From Antilocapra americana (taxonomy: Eukaryota; Chordata; Mammalia; Artiodactyla; Antilocapridae), in assembly GCA_007570785.1 (NCBI GenBank), contig ML661900.1, forward strand, positions 5,687,800 through 5,751,799: DNA of 64,000 bases, in the 5' to 3' direction. Under the pieces are notes generated by a model. That model made no database searches, had not been told where the DNA came from, and saw only the letters and a program-made list of their open reading frames with translations. This document shows positions 55,045-64,000 of the stretch, piece by piece. The first letter of the stretch is position 1. Each line of letters begins with the position of its first letter. Position numbers and translations under genes: made by a program.

Positions 55045-55170
55045 ATTAACTATCAGTGACCTTGGGCCGCTGACTTCACCTTTCTAGATCTCGGTTCCTT
55101 CGGCTGTAATATGTAGATGATAATTCCTGTCTCAGAACAGTTGTGAGGGTGAAATGATAAATAGTATATT
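55045..55170 (+). mobile_element. MIR SINE fragment
   Basis: Sense MIR core: GTGACCTTGGGCCGCTGAC, then GTAATATGTAGATGATAAT and GTTGTGAGGGTGAAATGA. Confidence 0.7.
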
Positions 55171-55489
55171 AAAAGACCCACTTCCTTCCTTGCCATCAAC
55201 CCGGAGATGGAAGGTTTGAGGGTGCCTTAGGATCTGCTGCACAGCCTCGAAGCCTTTTCTTTCCTCTTCCAAAGAAGCCACTTAGGAAGCAATAATGATT
55301 CTAACAAGAGCTTGTCTTGTCTTAATTCTCCCAACCGCTGGGTTTCTGATTGATTTTCTGGGCATCCATAAGTACCGGGCATTGAGTCAATAAAGACAAA
55401 AATTATAGTCTTTGCTTTCAAGAGCCCCTAAGAATGAGATGCAGAGACGATTCAGAAGTAAATAGTATAGATATTTGTAACTCTTTGTC

Positions 55490-56090
55490 ATGAGGGAAAG
55501 TGACAACAACAGAGGGGAGAGAGAGACAGAGAGACAGAGAACAGAGGAGGCTGTGTTTGAGTTGCTCTTGATAGGAGTGTGCTTAGAGAGGGAAGAGGGA
55601 AGAGGAGTTATATGCAGAGTTAGCAGATGAGCAGTGTGGGGAGAGCTTTGTTATGAAACCAGGCTTGGTGGGGGTGGACTTAAGTGTTGGGAAGAGTGGG
55701 GCAGCCCAGAACTCTTGAAGGGGCAAGGCTGGTAGAGAGAACAGATATGAATGTTTTTGAAAGCCAGGCTGTGGCGTTTAGACTTATTCATAGAAGTGGT
55801 TTGATTTCTAAACAGAGGAGTGTCTTGATCAGATCTACATTTTAAAATGATGAGTGGCAGCATGGATATTTAACAGGGAGAAGCAAGAGGCAGGGAGCTT
55901 CTGATAAAGCTGCTGTGGTGGTTAAAGCAAAAGTTGATAAACAAACACGGAGTGTATGTAAGGGAGAGGGTTGGATGATCTCATTTGAACCTCACAACGG
56001 TCCTGTTAGGTGGGATGGCATTTTTATGTCCACTGTAAAGCCAAAGAGGCTTAGGGGACTGTAGGTTCCTGCTGCCATAGAATGAGTGAA
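55490..56090 (-). mobile_element. L2-like and MIR-like remnants in UBL7 intron 1
   Basis: 55,490-55,900 follows the diverged antisense L2 pattern (CAGAGGAGTGTCTTGATCAG). 55,980-56,090 (TTGAACCTCACAACGGTCCT) matches an antisense MIR. Neither is coding. Confidence 0.5.
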
Positions 56091-56239
56091 AAAGAGGACC
56101 TCAGATTCTAGGTCGGGCCTCCTGATGTTGCATCCTGAGCTTTTCCAACAGAGTCACAGAGAATTCTCATTCAACCCCTTGGTGGGGTGGGAATGGTGTA
56201 GGTCTGTCCTTTAACCACTAAGGCTTTGTTCTTTTATAG

Positions 56240-56452
56240 GGAGAAAGAGAGAGCGCGAAAGAGAGAGGATGTCTCTCTCAGATTGGCACCTTGCGGTGAA
56301 GCTGGCTGACCAGCCACTTGCCCCCAAATCTATTCTTCGGTTGCCAGAGACAGAGCTTGGAGAATACTCCCTGGGGGGATATAGTATTTCATTTCTGAAG
56401 CAGCTTATTGCTGGCAAACTCCAGGAGTCTGTTCCAGACCCTGAGCTGATTG
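56240..56452 (+). CDS. UBL7: UBL7 exon 2 (start codon, UBL domain)
   Basis: Acceptor TTCTTTTATAG, 29 nt of 5' UTR, ATG at 56,269 (context GAGAGGATGT). 184 coding nt end one base into an Asp codon, then donor GTGAGT. An upstream in-frame start is not available in the exon. Confidence 0.95.
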
Positions 56453-59400
56453 GTGAGTCTCTGTGGACTGGGGATGGGCTTCTGCTCTGATTTCTTCTGG
56501 GGGAGAATCATTCTGAAATCACAAGGGTAAATTAAGAGTATGGGATTTGTTGTCTCATAATGTAAACACCGGGCTGCCCTGGTGGTTCAGTGGTAAAGAT
56601 CCTGCCTGCCTATGCAGGAGATGCGGGTTCAATCCCTGGGTGGCGAAGGTCCCCTGAAGAACGAGATGGCAACCCACTCCAGTATTCTTGCCTGGGAGAT
56701 GCCATGGGTAGAGGAGCCTGATGGGCTACAATCCATGGAGTTGCAAAAGAGCTGGACACGATTTGGAGATTAAATGACAACAAATGTTAACACTGCTGGG
56801 AAGTGATTGTTGTTAGGTGAATAGAAACAAATCATATATAAAACTGTTAGTTGCCATTTTAGTTGTACAATATACTGAACTACTTCATTACAACATTCCA
56901 TAACTATGACATTCTTTGAAAGAGCAAGAACTTGGTTTGGAAGGAGGTGCTGGCTAGGGAAAGGCCCTTAGTATATGGCATTTGAGGTAGGTCTTAAGGG
57001 ATGGTCTTAAGAAGGAGTTTTGGTTGGTTGGTTAGAGGGAAGGCAGTGAAAAAGGAGAGATGGCAAGGGCATTCTAGGTGGAAGAAGAAGGAATTTAAAT
57101 ATAATTTCTTTTTCTCTGTTTTATTTTTGACTATGCTGTGTGGCGTGCAGAATCTTTGTTGCCTGACCAGGGATCAAACCCTGGACTCTAGCATCACTTT
57201 CACTCTAGTGAAATATAGAATTAAATATATAATTAAATTATATTGTTAATACAATGGCATATAAACTAGAAAAAGAGTATAAACTGCCAAAAAGTGTATT
57301 TTCAGTCATGCATGCTAAGTCTCTTCAATTCTGTCCAACTCTTTGCCACCCCATGGACTGTAGCTCACCAGGCTCCTCTGTCCATGGGATTCCCCAACCC
57401 AACTGGAGTGGGTTTCTGTGTCTTCTTCCAGAGGATTTTCCTAACCCAGGGATCAAACTCATGTCTCTTAAGTCTTCTGCACTGGCAGGCGGGTTCTTTA
57501 CCACTAGTGCTACCTGGGAAGCCATATATTATTAGTGCAATGGCATATAAACAGGCAAAATGGTATAAGCTATCAAAAAGTGTTTTTAGTCATAAAAACA
57601 TGGAGTTCATTCTTTTTTATTGTTACATTTTCCCATTCATTTAAATGGTGCAGTCTTCATAATGTTAAGCTCTAGAGTTTTCCTGTGCATAGATTCTGTA
57701 TTTTATCACTTTACACTTGTAGCAATTGTTATTAAAATGTATTTATTTATTTTGTGTTGGGGTCTAGTCCATTAACATTGTTGTGGTAGTTTCAGGTGAA
57801 CAGTGAAGGGAGTCAGCCATACCTATACATGTAGCCATTTTCCCCAGGTCCCACTTCCATCCAGGCTGGCAAAATGTATTTATTAAGGAAGAGTACTTTT
57901 TAAAGCATATATCATTCTCTAGCTATCTGTTCAATCAAAATAAGGTTCTTAGGGGATAAAAGTCATTTAAATTGTTATGAAGAGCAAAATATAAATGAAC
58001 GGTTCTTCCCCCACCCAGATCTGATATACTGTGGCCGGAAGCTAAAAGATGATCAGACCCTTGACTTTTATGGCATTCAACCTGGATCCACAGTCCATGT
58101 TCTGCGCAAGTCCTGGCCTGAGCCTGATCAGAAACCCGGTGAGTGTTGGCTCTTAGACAAAGTTTCTGAAATATCTGCAAGGGGAGGAGAGTCTTTGTAT
58201 CCTTGAGGCAAGGGCCTGGGTGAAACATAGGGGAGATTTACTGAGATGATAATAAAGGATATCTTTATTATTTATTCGATTAAACACATTGATGAACAGT
58301 GTAATTTTGACCTTCTTGCTGCCAGTAGCCACTAACAGAAGGCACTTTTAAGTTCATTACCCATTGTTGTAGTGGGATGGGGAGTATGTATCTATTTAAA
58401 TTCCTTTAGGGCAACAGTTTGTTTCTCAGTGAACCTTGCATTTTTTTGTTATTTTTGTTCTCATTAGAAAGAAGCTGAAAACTCCTTGCCCTCCTCTAAG
58501 TGTTATGGTATGTTCTCATGTTCGCAAATCTGCCCACAAACTGCTTCAGGCAGGTGATTTGTTTGGTCACCTCACTCCTGTTAATTTATTTTCCTGGAGT
58601 TTGAGAATATTCGAATGGTATGAAAGTAGCTCTTGGAGAAGACATACAAAGCCTCTCATGCCTTTCTGACTTCTTGATAAAAGGTGCTGCTTGGAATTCA
58701 TAATTTAAATTTCGCATCTGTGTTTTAAAAGCCTCCCTTAGGATAAAGCTAAGCTGTGTAGGAGATTAGCTTTGTTAAAAACAGGCAGTTTGACATATTT
58801 TAATAATGTTCACAATTGCTGTGACTGGTTATCAGCTTGAAATTCTCCCTCTTTTCAATTCTAAACATAAAGGACAAAAAGATCTTTTGTACCCTGATGG
58901 GAAGTGAGAAAGAGAAAGGCAGTCTCTGGTATCCAGGGGCTGGCCTGGCCTTCAGCTAGGCCTTGAATCGTGAACAGTTTCACGGGTCACCAGCATCTAC
59001 AAGGCCACTCACTCTGGGGCCATAATGGATCCAGATAAAAACAAGATTTCTTCTCATTTCTGAACAGAGCCATAAACCTGCACATTGAACAACCACAGAA
59101 ATGACCAAATAACCCTCTATCCTGCCTATTAGGAGTGACTGCTGTTTCTTCACCAATTTCAGCTTTCATGTTGCTCTAGTTTTCCTTCTTTCTAGATGAG
59201 AATTATTAAGATACCTAATCATAAAATCACCCCCGCTTCCTGACAGCCTCTAATCCACAACAAAACCCTGCTTCCTTAAACTTCCTGCACCGAGTCCCCC
59301 AACTAAAGCCCAAATCCTCTGAGTCCCTTCTAGCGTGCTCTTGTTGAGACGGCCCGTGGTTTTCTGGTGCTGCACATCTTCTCTGTAAGAGCAGTGAACA

Positions 59401-62400
59401 CACCTCGCACAGCTGCAGGTGTGCCCCTCTGGTCTTTGGCTGGAGGGGATTGACAGGCGGAAAGGAGCGTTTGTTGCTTCTTCCAGCCAGATTGTTGCTG
59501 TTTGATATCTCATTTAGTCAAGTGGCTCAGCAGGTCAGGTAACAGTAGTAGCATTTTATACATGAAGAAAAAGAGGGTTAGAAAGATATTCATTCAAGGT
59601 CATCTGCTTAGAAAAATGAATGCAAGAGCTGGGATGTGAATCCAGGTTTTCCTGGCTCAAGAGTATTCTTTCCACTGGGCTGGCTGCCTCCCACTTCCAA
59701 AGGATGAGATTAGCTCAGAGACATTAAAGAGACAACTCTTAACTGATTATGGGCTTAAGATTTCGAGTCCTTTTTATCCCCTGGAAATTTATTTTTGAAA
59801 CAAACGGACTTTTTCTTCGGAGGTGAAAATAAACTTTTAGATTTGAAAAGAAATTTTTGTGATGGCATTTTAGCTATTTTATCCTTGAGTGTTCTTTCAA
59901 AAGGAAGCACATTTCTTTATCTTCCACCAGATTAGATCCTGTAGGAGGAGAAAGCGTCGGTTGCTTCCTTCCTACCTGGATCCCTTTGGTGGTTCTCTGC
60001 AGAAGGTTACAAATCCCTTTAGGATCTCGCTTAGGCCTGCTGTTTGAGCAAGGGTCTGTACCCAGGGCTCCAGCACAGAACAACTTAGTGTTCCTTCAAA
60101 GCACCTCATGCTTACAGTCTCCCAAGCCTCTGCACTTGTTCTCATTTAGGCCTGCGATGCCTTTTCCCCCAGTCACCGTCTGTTCTACCTTCAGTACTCC
60201 TCGAATGTTCTCTCCTGGGAGGCGGCTCCAAGTGGTCCTCCCTGTCAGTGGTGCGGTCTGCCTCCATGTGCCTCGTGTCCTCACTGTGGTCTGTGTCTCT
60301 GTTGTTGAAGCCCTCCGCGTGGTATTTTGTAATTGGGTGTATGTGTGTTTGATTCTGTCTCCTACTATTTTAAGAGTTCCTTGATGGCAGGGAATCTTAC
60401 TTTTTGCATTCCTGTGCCTTGCACAAAACAAGATTCACTCCAAAAGCATGGAGTAAGTGCTTAGCACAGATTTGTTTAACGAATAAGCCAGGTAATTTAC
60501 TTCAGGTGAATATTTTTCAAAAGAGACAACCCTCATGATTAGAACTATAGGTAAGGGGGTGGTTGCCACACGGAACCCCAGGGATGCCATTCTCCTTGCT
60601 TTGGGAATCGTGCCTGTGGAATTGAGCAGTGCAAGGCCATATAATCACATGTAGCCTTCCTGGGTGAGGATCGCCACACTTTTAAAAGTGTGATCCAGGG
60701 TGGACTTCCTGCCTACTCCCCCTTCTTTTACTGAAATTTCTATGAAATGGGTGGATGTCCTAAATAGTAAAGTGACCAAGTAAAACTAAGACAACTGCTA
60801 GACTTTCCCATATGTATGAGTCATAACATCCAAAGGTCATAAAGGAGCTTTGACATGCTTGTTTTTGGACATGAAAGTTTGTCCAGAAGCCTAGAGCTAC
60901 AATGTTGTCTTGGTCCTTCTTGTATTTATTTATTTATTTTTTAAATCAAAATAATATTACAGAAGCCTGAAAGAAAATACCCAGGAGAAAGCAGTTACCT
61001 GTCCCAATCCTGTCACCTTGGCTTGTTCCCTTCCAGCCTTGGCCCACACGCATACTGACATCTCATAAAGTTCTAGTAGAGAACACCCATAACAACTTTA
61101 TGTTCTATTTCTTTCTCTTAACATATTGTGTCAACATGGCTCCATATTGTTCAGATGGCTTGCAGCACTTATTTTAAATCACTGTACAAAAGTCTACTGA
61201 GTTCATTATACCCTCCTCCTTTCCAAGTGTGAAAAGTCTAGAATTCCTGCAGTGGGACACTGATCAGAACAGTCACTTTTCCTAAGGTAAGAGTCTCTGC
61301 TAGAACTTGAATTTGTTTATGTACCAAAGAGGCTTAAAAAGAGTGCAGTTTTCATGTCTGTGGCATAGCTTTGTTTTGATCGGGTGCCCATTCTTAGTGG
61401 GCTGAGGAGGGAAGAGAGCCCACACCGGGACTCTGGCTGAAGCGATGCTCTGTGTCTGTGGCAGGGTTGAGGCGCTGGTTATAGGGTAACTGAGTGTCTC
61501 ATCCCCAGAACCTGTGGACAAAGTGGCTGCCCTGAGGGAGTTCCGAGTGCTGCACACTGCCCTCCACAGCAGCTCCTCCTACAGGGAGGCGGTGAGTGTG
61601 TGCTGCGCCCCCGAAAGACTCTTGGCAGGTCTGCTGGAGAGGGGTGATGCACAGAGGGAGCCAGAAGCTGGTTGCCATGGCCCCCCAGAGTTCCTTGGAG
61701 AGGTTTCGCCATGTCTGTGGGTCCCAGTAGAACCCTGTCTTCCCCCAAAGAGGCTCTCAGCTAGGCATTGTTGATTCCTTCTAATGATAATGATACAGCC
61801 TCTCCTGACGTTGGTCTCATGGAATGAATATAGTTACAGTCAAAGGCTCCATATGCTGTTTCTGCTGGGCCTCATTCTTTGATTTGGACTGAACTGCTTG
61901 CCCACCACTCCTTCCCAGGATCCCTTCACTGGAAAAATGCACTGATGACTTTCCATAGGAGAGTTGATAAGCAAGATGAAGACAGCTGCAAACATCCCAA
62001 TATATATAAATGCAAAATGATAGTTGTTTGGAGATTGAAAAGGACTTTTGAAATCTAGAGAAATCTATGTTATTGGGCTTATAATAAGAGCTTTTATTGT
62101 GAAAGCATTAGAACTAGAAATGGGGGAAAGAACTGTAGATTGAAGGCTTATTGTGATCTTGCTTTTATGTTGTTTCTCCTCCAGTAAGCCATGATCTCAG
62201 AGAAAAAAATAGGTTCATCTCTTTCCTGGGGCTATTGTTCCATTGTGGTGGTGTGTGTGCAAGCACTTAGAGGAAGGAAGTACTTCAGCTGTGTGTGGGT
62301 ATTTCTGAGTGCACCGAGCTAGTGGGAGTTCTCAGCCCTCCCTATTTCCCCTGCAGGTCTTTAAGATGCTCAGCAATAAGGAATCTCTGGATCAGATCAT

Positions 62401-63353
62401 TGTGGCCACCCCAGGCCTCAGCAGTGACCCCATTGCTCTCGGTAAGTGCAAGGCTGAACTGAAGGAAATAGGAACTGTTGAAGAAAGGAAGCCAGGAGGA
62501 GGAAATTACCTTAAAGACACTCTGACCATCATGTTGTCAGGCGAGTGTAGATGTCACGCGAGCGTATGTTCCTCAGTTCTTGTCTCATCACAACAAAGAT
62601 TTGGAGTGACGGACATTGAAGCCCTCGGCGGGCCACAGCTCTCTGCCACAGCTGTCTAAGACAGACCGTGTTATAGCTCTTAAATAAATCAGTATTGCAG
62701 CTCAGTGTTACAGCTCTATTTTATTTAGAAGATGATAGCTGGAGAATTCACCCTCGAAGGATGAGGGTATGCCAATCCAAAGCCATGAAGAGAAGAACAC
62801 TGCAGCGCGTGGGAGAGGGTGGGAGAGTCCATCTTCCAGACACAGGAGAGAGAGAGAGAGAGAGAGAGAAATCCAGATGTGTTCCATATACCNNNNNNNN
62901 NNAGAGAGAGAGAGAGAAATCCAGATGTGTTCCATATACCCAACCCTCCAAGAGCTGCAGGCCGAAAGAGAAATTATGGCCTAACTAACACCAGAAATAA
63001 GACTGTGAGGGCAACAGTTAGCCCAAACCACAGTAGTCAGGGAAGACTTCCTATACACCTTGATGGACAAGGGAAGGCCCTAGAGAGACAAGGAAAAGAG
63101 GCTGGGGTGCTATACACAGTATGTAACCTCCGTGTGGGGGCAAATAGGGAGCAAAATGGAGAACACATGGGTTGTGCTGCTGGCACTTTGTTTCCCCCAC
63201 TTTCCATGAGTATCCCTGTTAAGCCGGTTGCTCCAAGGCCTCCCCACTGGATCTGGCTAAATTTCCTGTCTGAGGTGAGCCCTGTTCTCCATCAGGGGTT
63301 CTCCAGGACAAGGACCTCTTCTCTGTCTTTGCTGATCCCAACATGCTTGATAC
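56269..63353 (+). CDS. UBL7: UBL7 5' half, five coding exons (incomplete)
   Basis: Exons 56,269-56,452, 58,019-58,138, 61,509-61,591, 62,357-62,441 and 63,296-63,353 encode about 177 residues. The start is MSLSDWHLAVKLADQPLAPK. The ubiquitin-like domain runs through exons 2-3 (roughly residues 18-98, with LIYCGRKLKDDQTLDFYGIQ). It is followed by the helical EFRVLHTALHSSSSYREAVF and DLFSVFADPNMLDT region. All introns are GT-AG, phases match and no stops occur, so the block looks functional. The last exon ends with two bases of a Thr codon. No continuation is found in the 647 bases left. The rest of the gene appears reversed at 38.98-40.44 kb. UBL7 binds ubiquitin through its UBA and has been linked to innate antiviral signalling in human. 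Broad expression would fit the CpG promoter. Confidence 0.96.
56572..56785 (+). mobile_element. Bov-tA SINE in UBL7 intron 2
   Basis: GGGCTGCCCTGGTGGTTCAG head, GGTTCAATCCCTGGGTGG box B, BovA part ending GAGCTGGACACGATTTGG. Confidence 0.92.
57105..57205 (-). mobile_element. CHR-type SINE fragment in UBL7 intron 2
   Basis: CTATGCTGTGTGGCGTGC and CCTGACCAGGGATCAAACCC show the antisense CHR body and box B. The head is lost. Confidence 0.75.
57308..57524 (-). mobile_element. Bov-tA SINE in UBL7 intron 2
   Basis: CATGCTAAGTCTCTTCAATTC on the left, antisense head AGTGCTACCTGGGAAGCC on the right. It lies between two diverged copies of a 57-bp flank. Confidence 0.92.
57733..57875 (-). mobile_element. 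L1 3' UTR fragment in UBL7 intron 2
   Basis: Antisense signature GTTGTGGTAGTTTCAGGTGA, then GTCAGCCATACCTATACATG. Same type as at 1.2 kb. Confidence 0.75.
58019..58138 (+). CDS. UBL7: UBL7 exon 3 (rest of UBL domain)
   Basis: Acceptor CCCCCACCCAG, 120 nt from the split Asp codon through KSWPEPDQKP, donor GTGAGT. Phase 1 at both ends. Confidence 0.95.
58139..61508. other. UBL7: UBL7 intron 3 with MIR/L2-like remnants
   Basis: 3.4 kb intron. A reverse-strand MIR lies at about 59,535-59,690 (AGCTGGGATGTGAATCCAGG). An L2/MIR-like 3' end occurs near 60,365-60,480 (TTCCTTGATGGCAGGGAATC). The 132-codon + ORF at 59,986-60,384 and its reverse partner have no domain features. No other exon is recognised. 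Confidence 0.6.
61509..61591 (+). CDS. UBL7: UBL7 exon 4
   Basis: Acceptor TCATCCCCAG, 83 nt reading PVDKVAALREFRVLHTALH and onward to YREA, donor GTGAGT. It ends in phase 0. Confidence 0.95.
62357..62441 (+). CDS. UBL7: UBL7 exon 5
   Basis: Acceptor TTTCCCCTGCAG, 85 nt reading VFKMLSNKESLDQIIVATPG and onward to SDPIAL, donor GTAAGT. One base is carried into the next exon. Confidence 0.95.
62855..62940. repeat. Assembly gap (10 N) between two identical 38-bp sequences
   Basis: N at 62,893-62,902. The 38 bases before the gap (62,855-62,892, AG repeat then AAATCCAGATGTGTTCC) are identical to the 38 bases after it (62,903-62,940). The gap follows an (AG)n run, so the two contig ends probably overlap and were not merged. 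It lies in intron 5 of UBL7 and does not touch an exon. Confidence 0.95.
63296..63353 (+). CDS. UBL7: UBL7 exon 6
   Basis: Acceptor TTCTCCATCAG, 58 nt reading GVLQDKDLFSVFADPNMLD plus two bases, donor GTAAGT. The following exon must supply one base to finish a Thr codon. Confidence 0.94.
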
Positions 63354-64000
63354 GTAAGTATACCCATCTTACTAAGGGCTCTTTTTCTCTCCTCATGGTC
63401 GGGCCAGAAGCCTAATGGTCGCCCTGGATTCTGCTCTTGGAGCCCATCCCCCAGATCTGTCTTCTAAATGTGTCAGGAGGTGGGGAGGAGCCAGGGCCTG
63501 GGGTGGTGAGGGGAGGTGAGGACAAACCCCAAGGGCAGGGGCAGGCAGAGGGGGATGAAGCAGGGTTCTGAGGGAGGTCAGAATCAGTTTAGATCTCATT
63601 CAGTAGATATTAGGGAGCTTGTGAAGGATTTTAAGCTGGGAAAGAAATAGGTGCATACGTCCCAAATTTTTAGAGTTGGAAGGGAAAGTAGAGGTTGTGT
63701 CCCTTTATTTTCAAGTGAAGAAAACAGCCAAACCCTCGGAAGGGAGGGGACCAGTCAAAGACTGCCCAATGAAGTGGTGTTGGAGTCAAGACAGGAGACT
63801 ACCCCTGAGCCTCGGGGCTGTGCGTGTCCCATCATGCATTGCCAGAGAGGAGAGGGAAGCATCTGCAGGGCCCCAGGGTGAAGGCCTGCTGATGCTGGAG
63901 GCAGAGCAGCAGGAAGACAAGCCTCCTGGAGGGAGGTGCTGAAACTGGGAAATTTAAGGACAAGCAGGGGTGACTTGACTGTTATGAGGGGTGCCCAGAA
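63354..64000. other. UBL7: Start of UBL7 intron 6
   Basis: After the GTAAGT donor no further UBL7 exon is visible before the window ends. ORFs of 68-88 codons on both strands have no relevant motifs. Confidence 0.6.

Noticed and set aside
62695..63415. Ser/Glu/Arg-repeat ORFs around the N gap
   Set aside because: They arise from an AG microsatellite and cross undetermined bases.
1..64000. A new defence, biosynthetic or other multi-gene system
   Set aside because: The window holds one known gene, split by orientation, one processed pseudogene and many retroelements. Nothing in it supports a multi-gene system.

Overview
The window is mammalian nuclear DNA from a pecoran ruminant (cattle, buffalo, sheep or goat type). 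The evidence is the dense set of ruminant repeats: BovB (RTE) LINE copies, Bov-tA and Bov-A2 SINEs, and tRNA-Glu-derived CHR-type SINEs, beside L1 3' ends, L2, MIR and DNA-transposon fossils. There are no prokaryotic-style genes, and nearly all long ORFs are pieces of retrotransposons or chance. Repeat families were recognised by eye, so boundaries are approximate unless a target-site duplication (TSD) is given.

One protein-coding gene is recognisable: UBL7 (ubiquitin-like protein 7). It appears in two blocks with opposite orientation. The 5' block is on the + strand: a CpG-rich promoter at 54.64-55.01 kb, non-coding exon 1 ending at 54,886, and coding exons at 56,269-56,452, 58,019-58,138, 61,509-61,591, 62,357-62,441 and 63,296-63,353. 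The 3' block is on the - strand at 40,444-38,981 and has four coding exons. All visible splice sites are canonical and the frames are open. A middle exon of roughly 100 nt and the last (UBA) exon were not found. The order and strands cannot give one transcript. The simplest reading is a wrongly oriented or placed assembly segment; a real rearrangement is the alternative. A 10-N gap at 62,893-62,902 inside a UBL7 intron is flanked by two identical 38-bp sequences, a separate assembly blemish.

Layout: 0-10 kb is BovB, L1 and CHR debris. From 10 to 16 kb there is a decayed ERV-L-like provirus interior split by a SINE and a 1.7-kb BovB. From 16 to 21 kb there are L1, L2 and hAT-like fossils and a CTCF-like site at 19,734. 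From 21.2 to 23.8 kb there is a four-level nest: L2 holding a Bov-tA SINE, which holds a class II solo LTR with 6-bp TSD, which holds a CHR SINE. From 26.2 to 27.6 kb lies a processed SET pseudogene (- strand) broken by a Bov-A2. From 32.8 to 36.2 kb an L1 3' end is broken by a SINE-riddled BovB and an LTR-like unit. The UBL7 3' exons lie at 39-40.4 kb, an L1 with nested L1, SINE and BovB at 41.6-45 kb, unassigned GC-rich sequence at 45.3-47 kb, and two BovB copies tail to tail at 51-53.5 kb. The UBL7 promoter and 5' exons follow. I see no sign of a new molecular system. The strongest anomaly is the split UBL7 locus.
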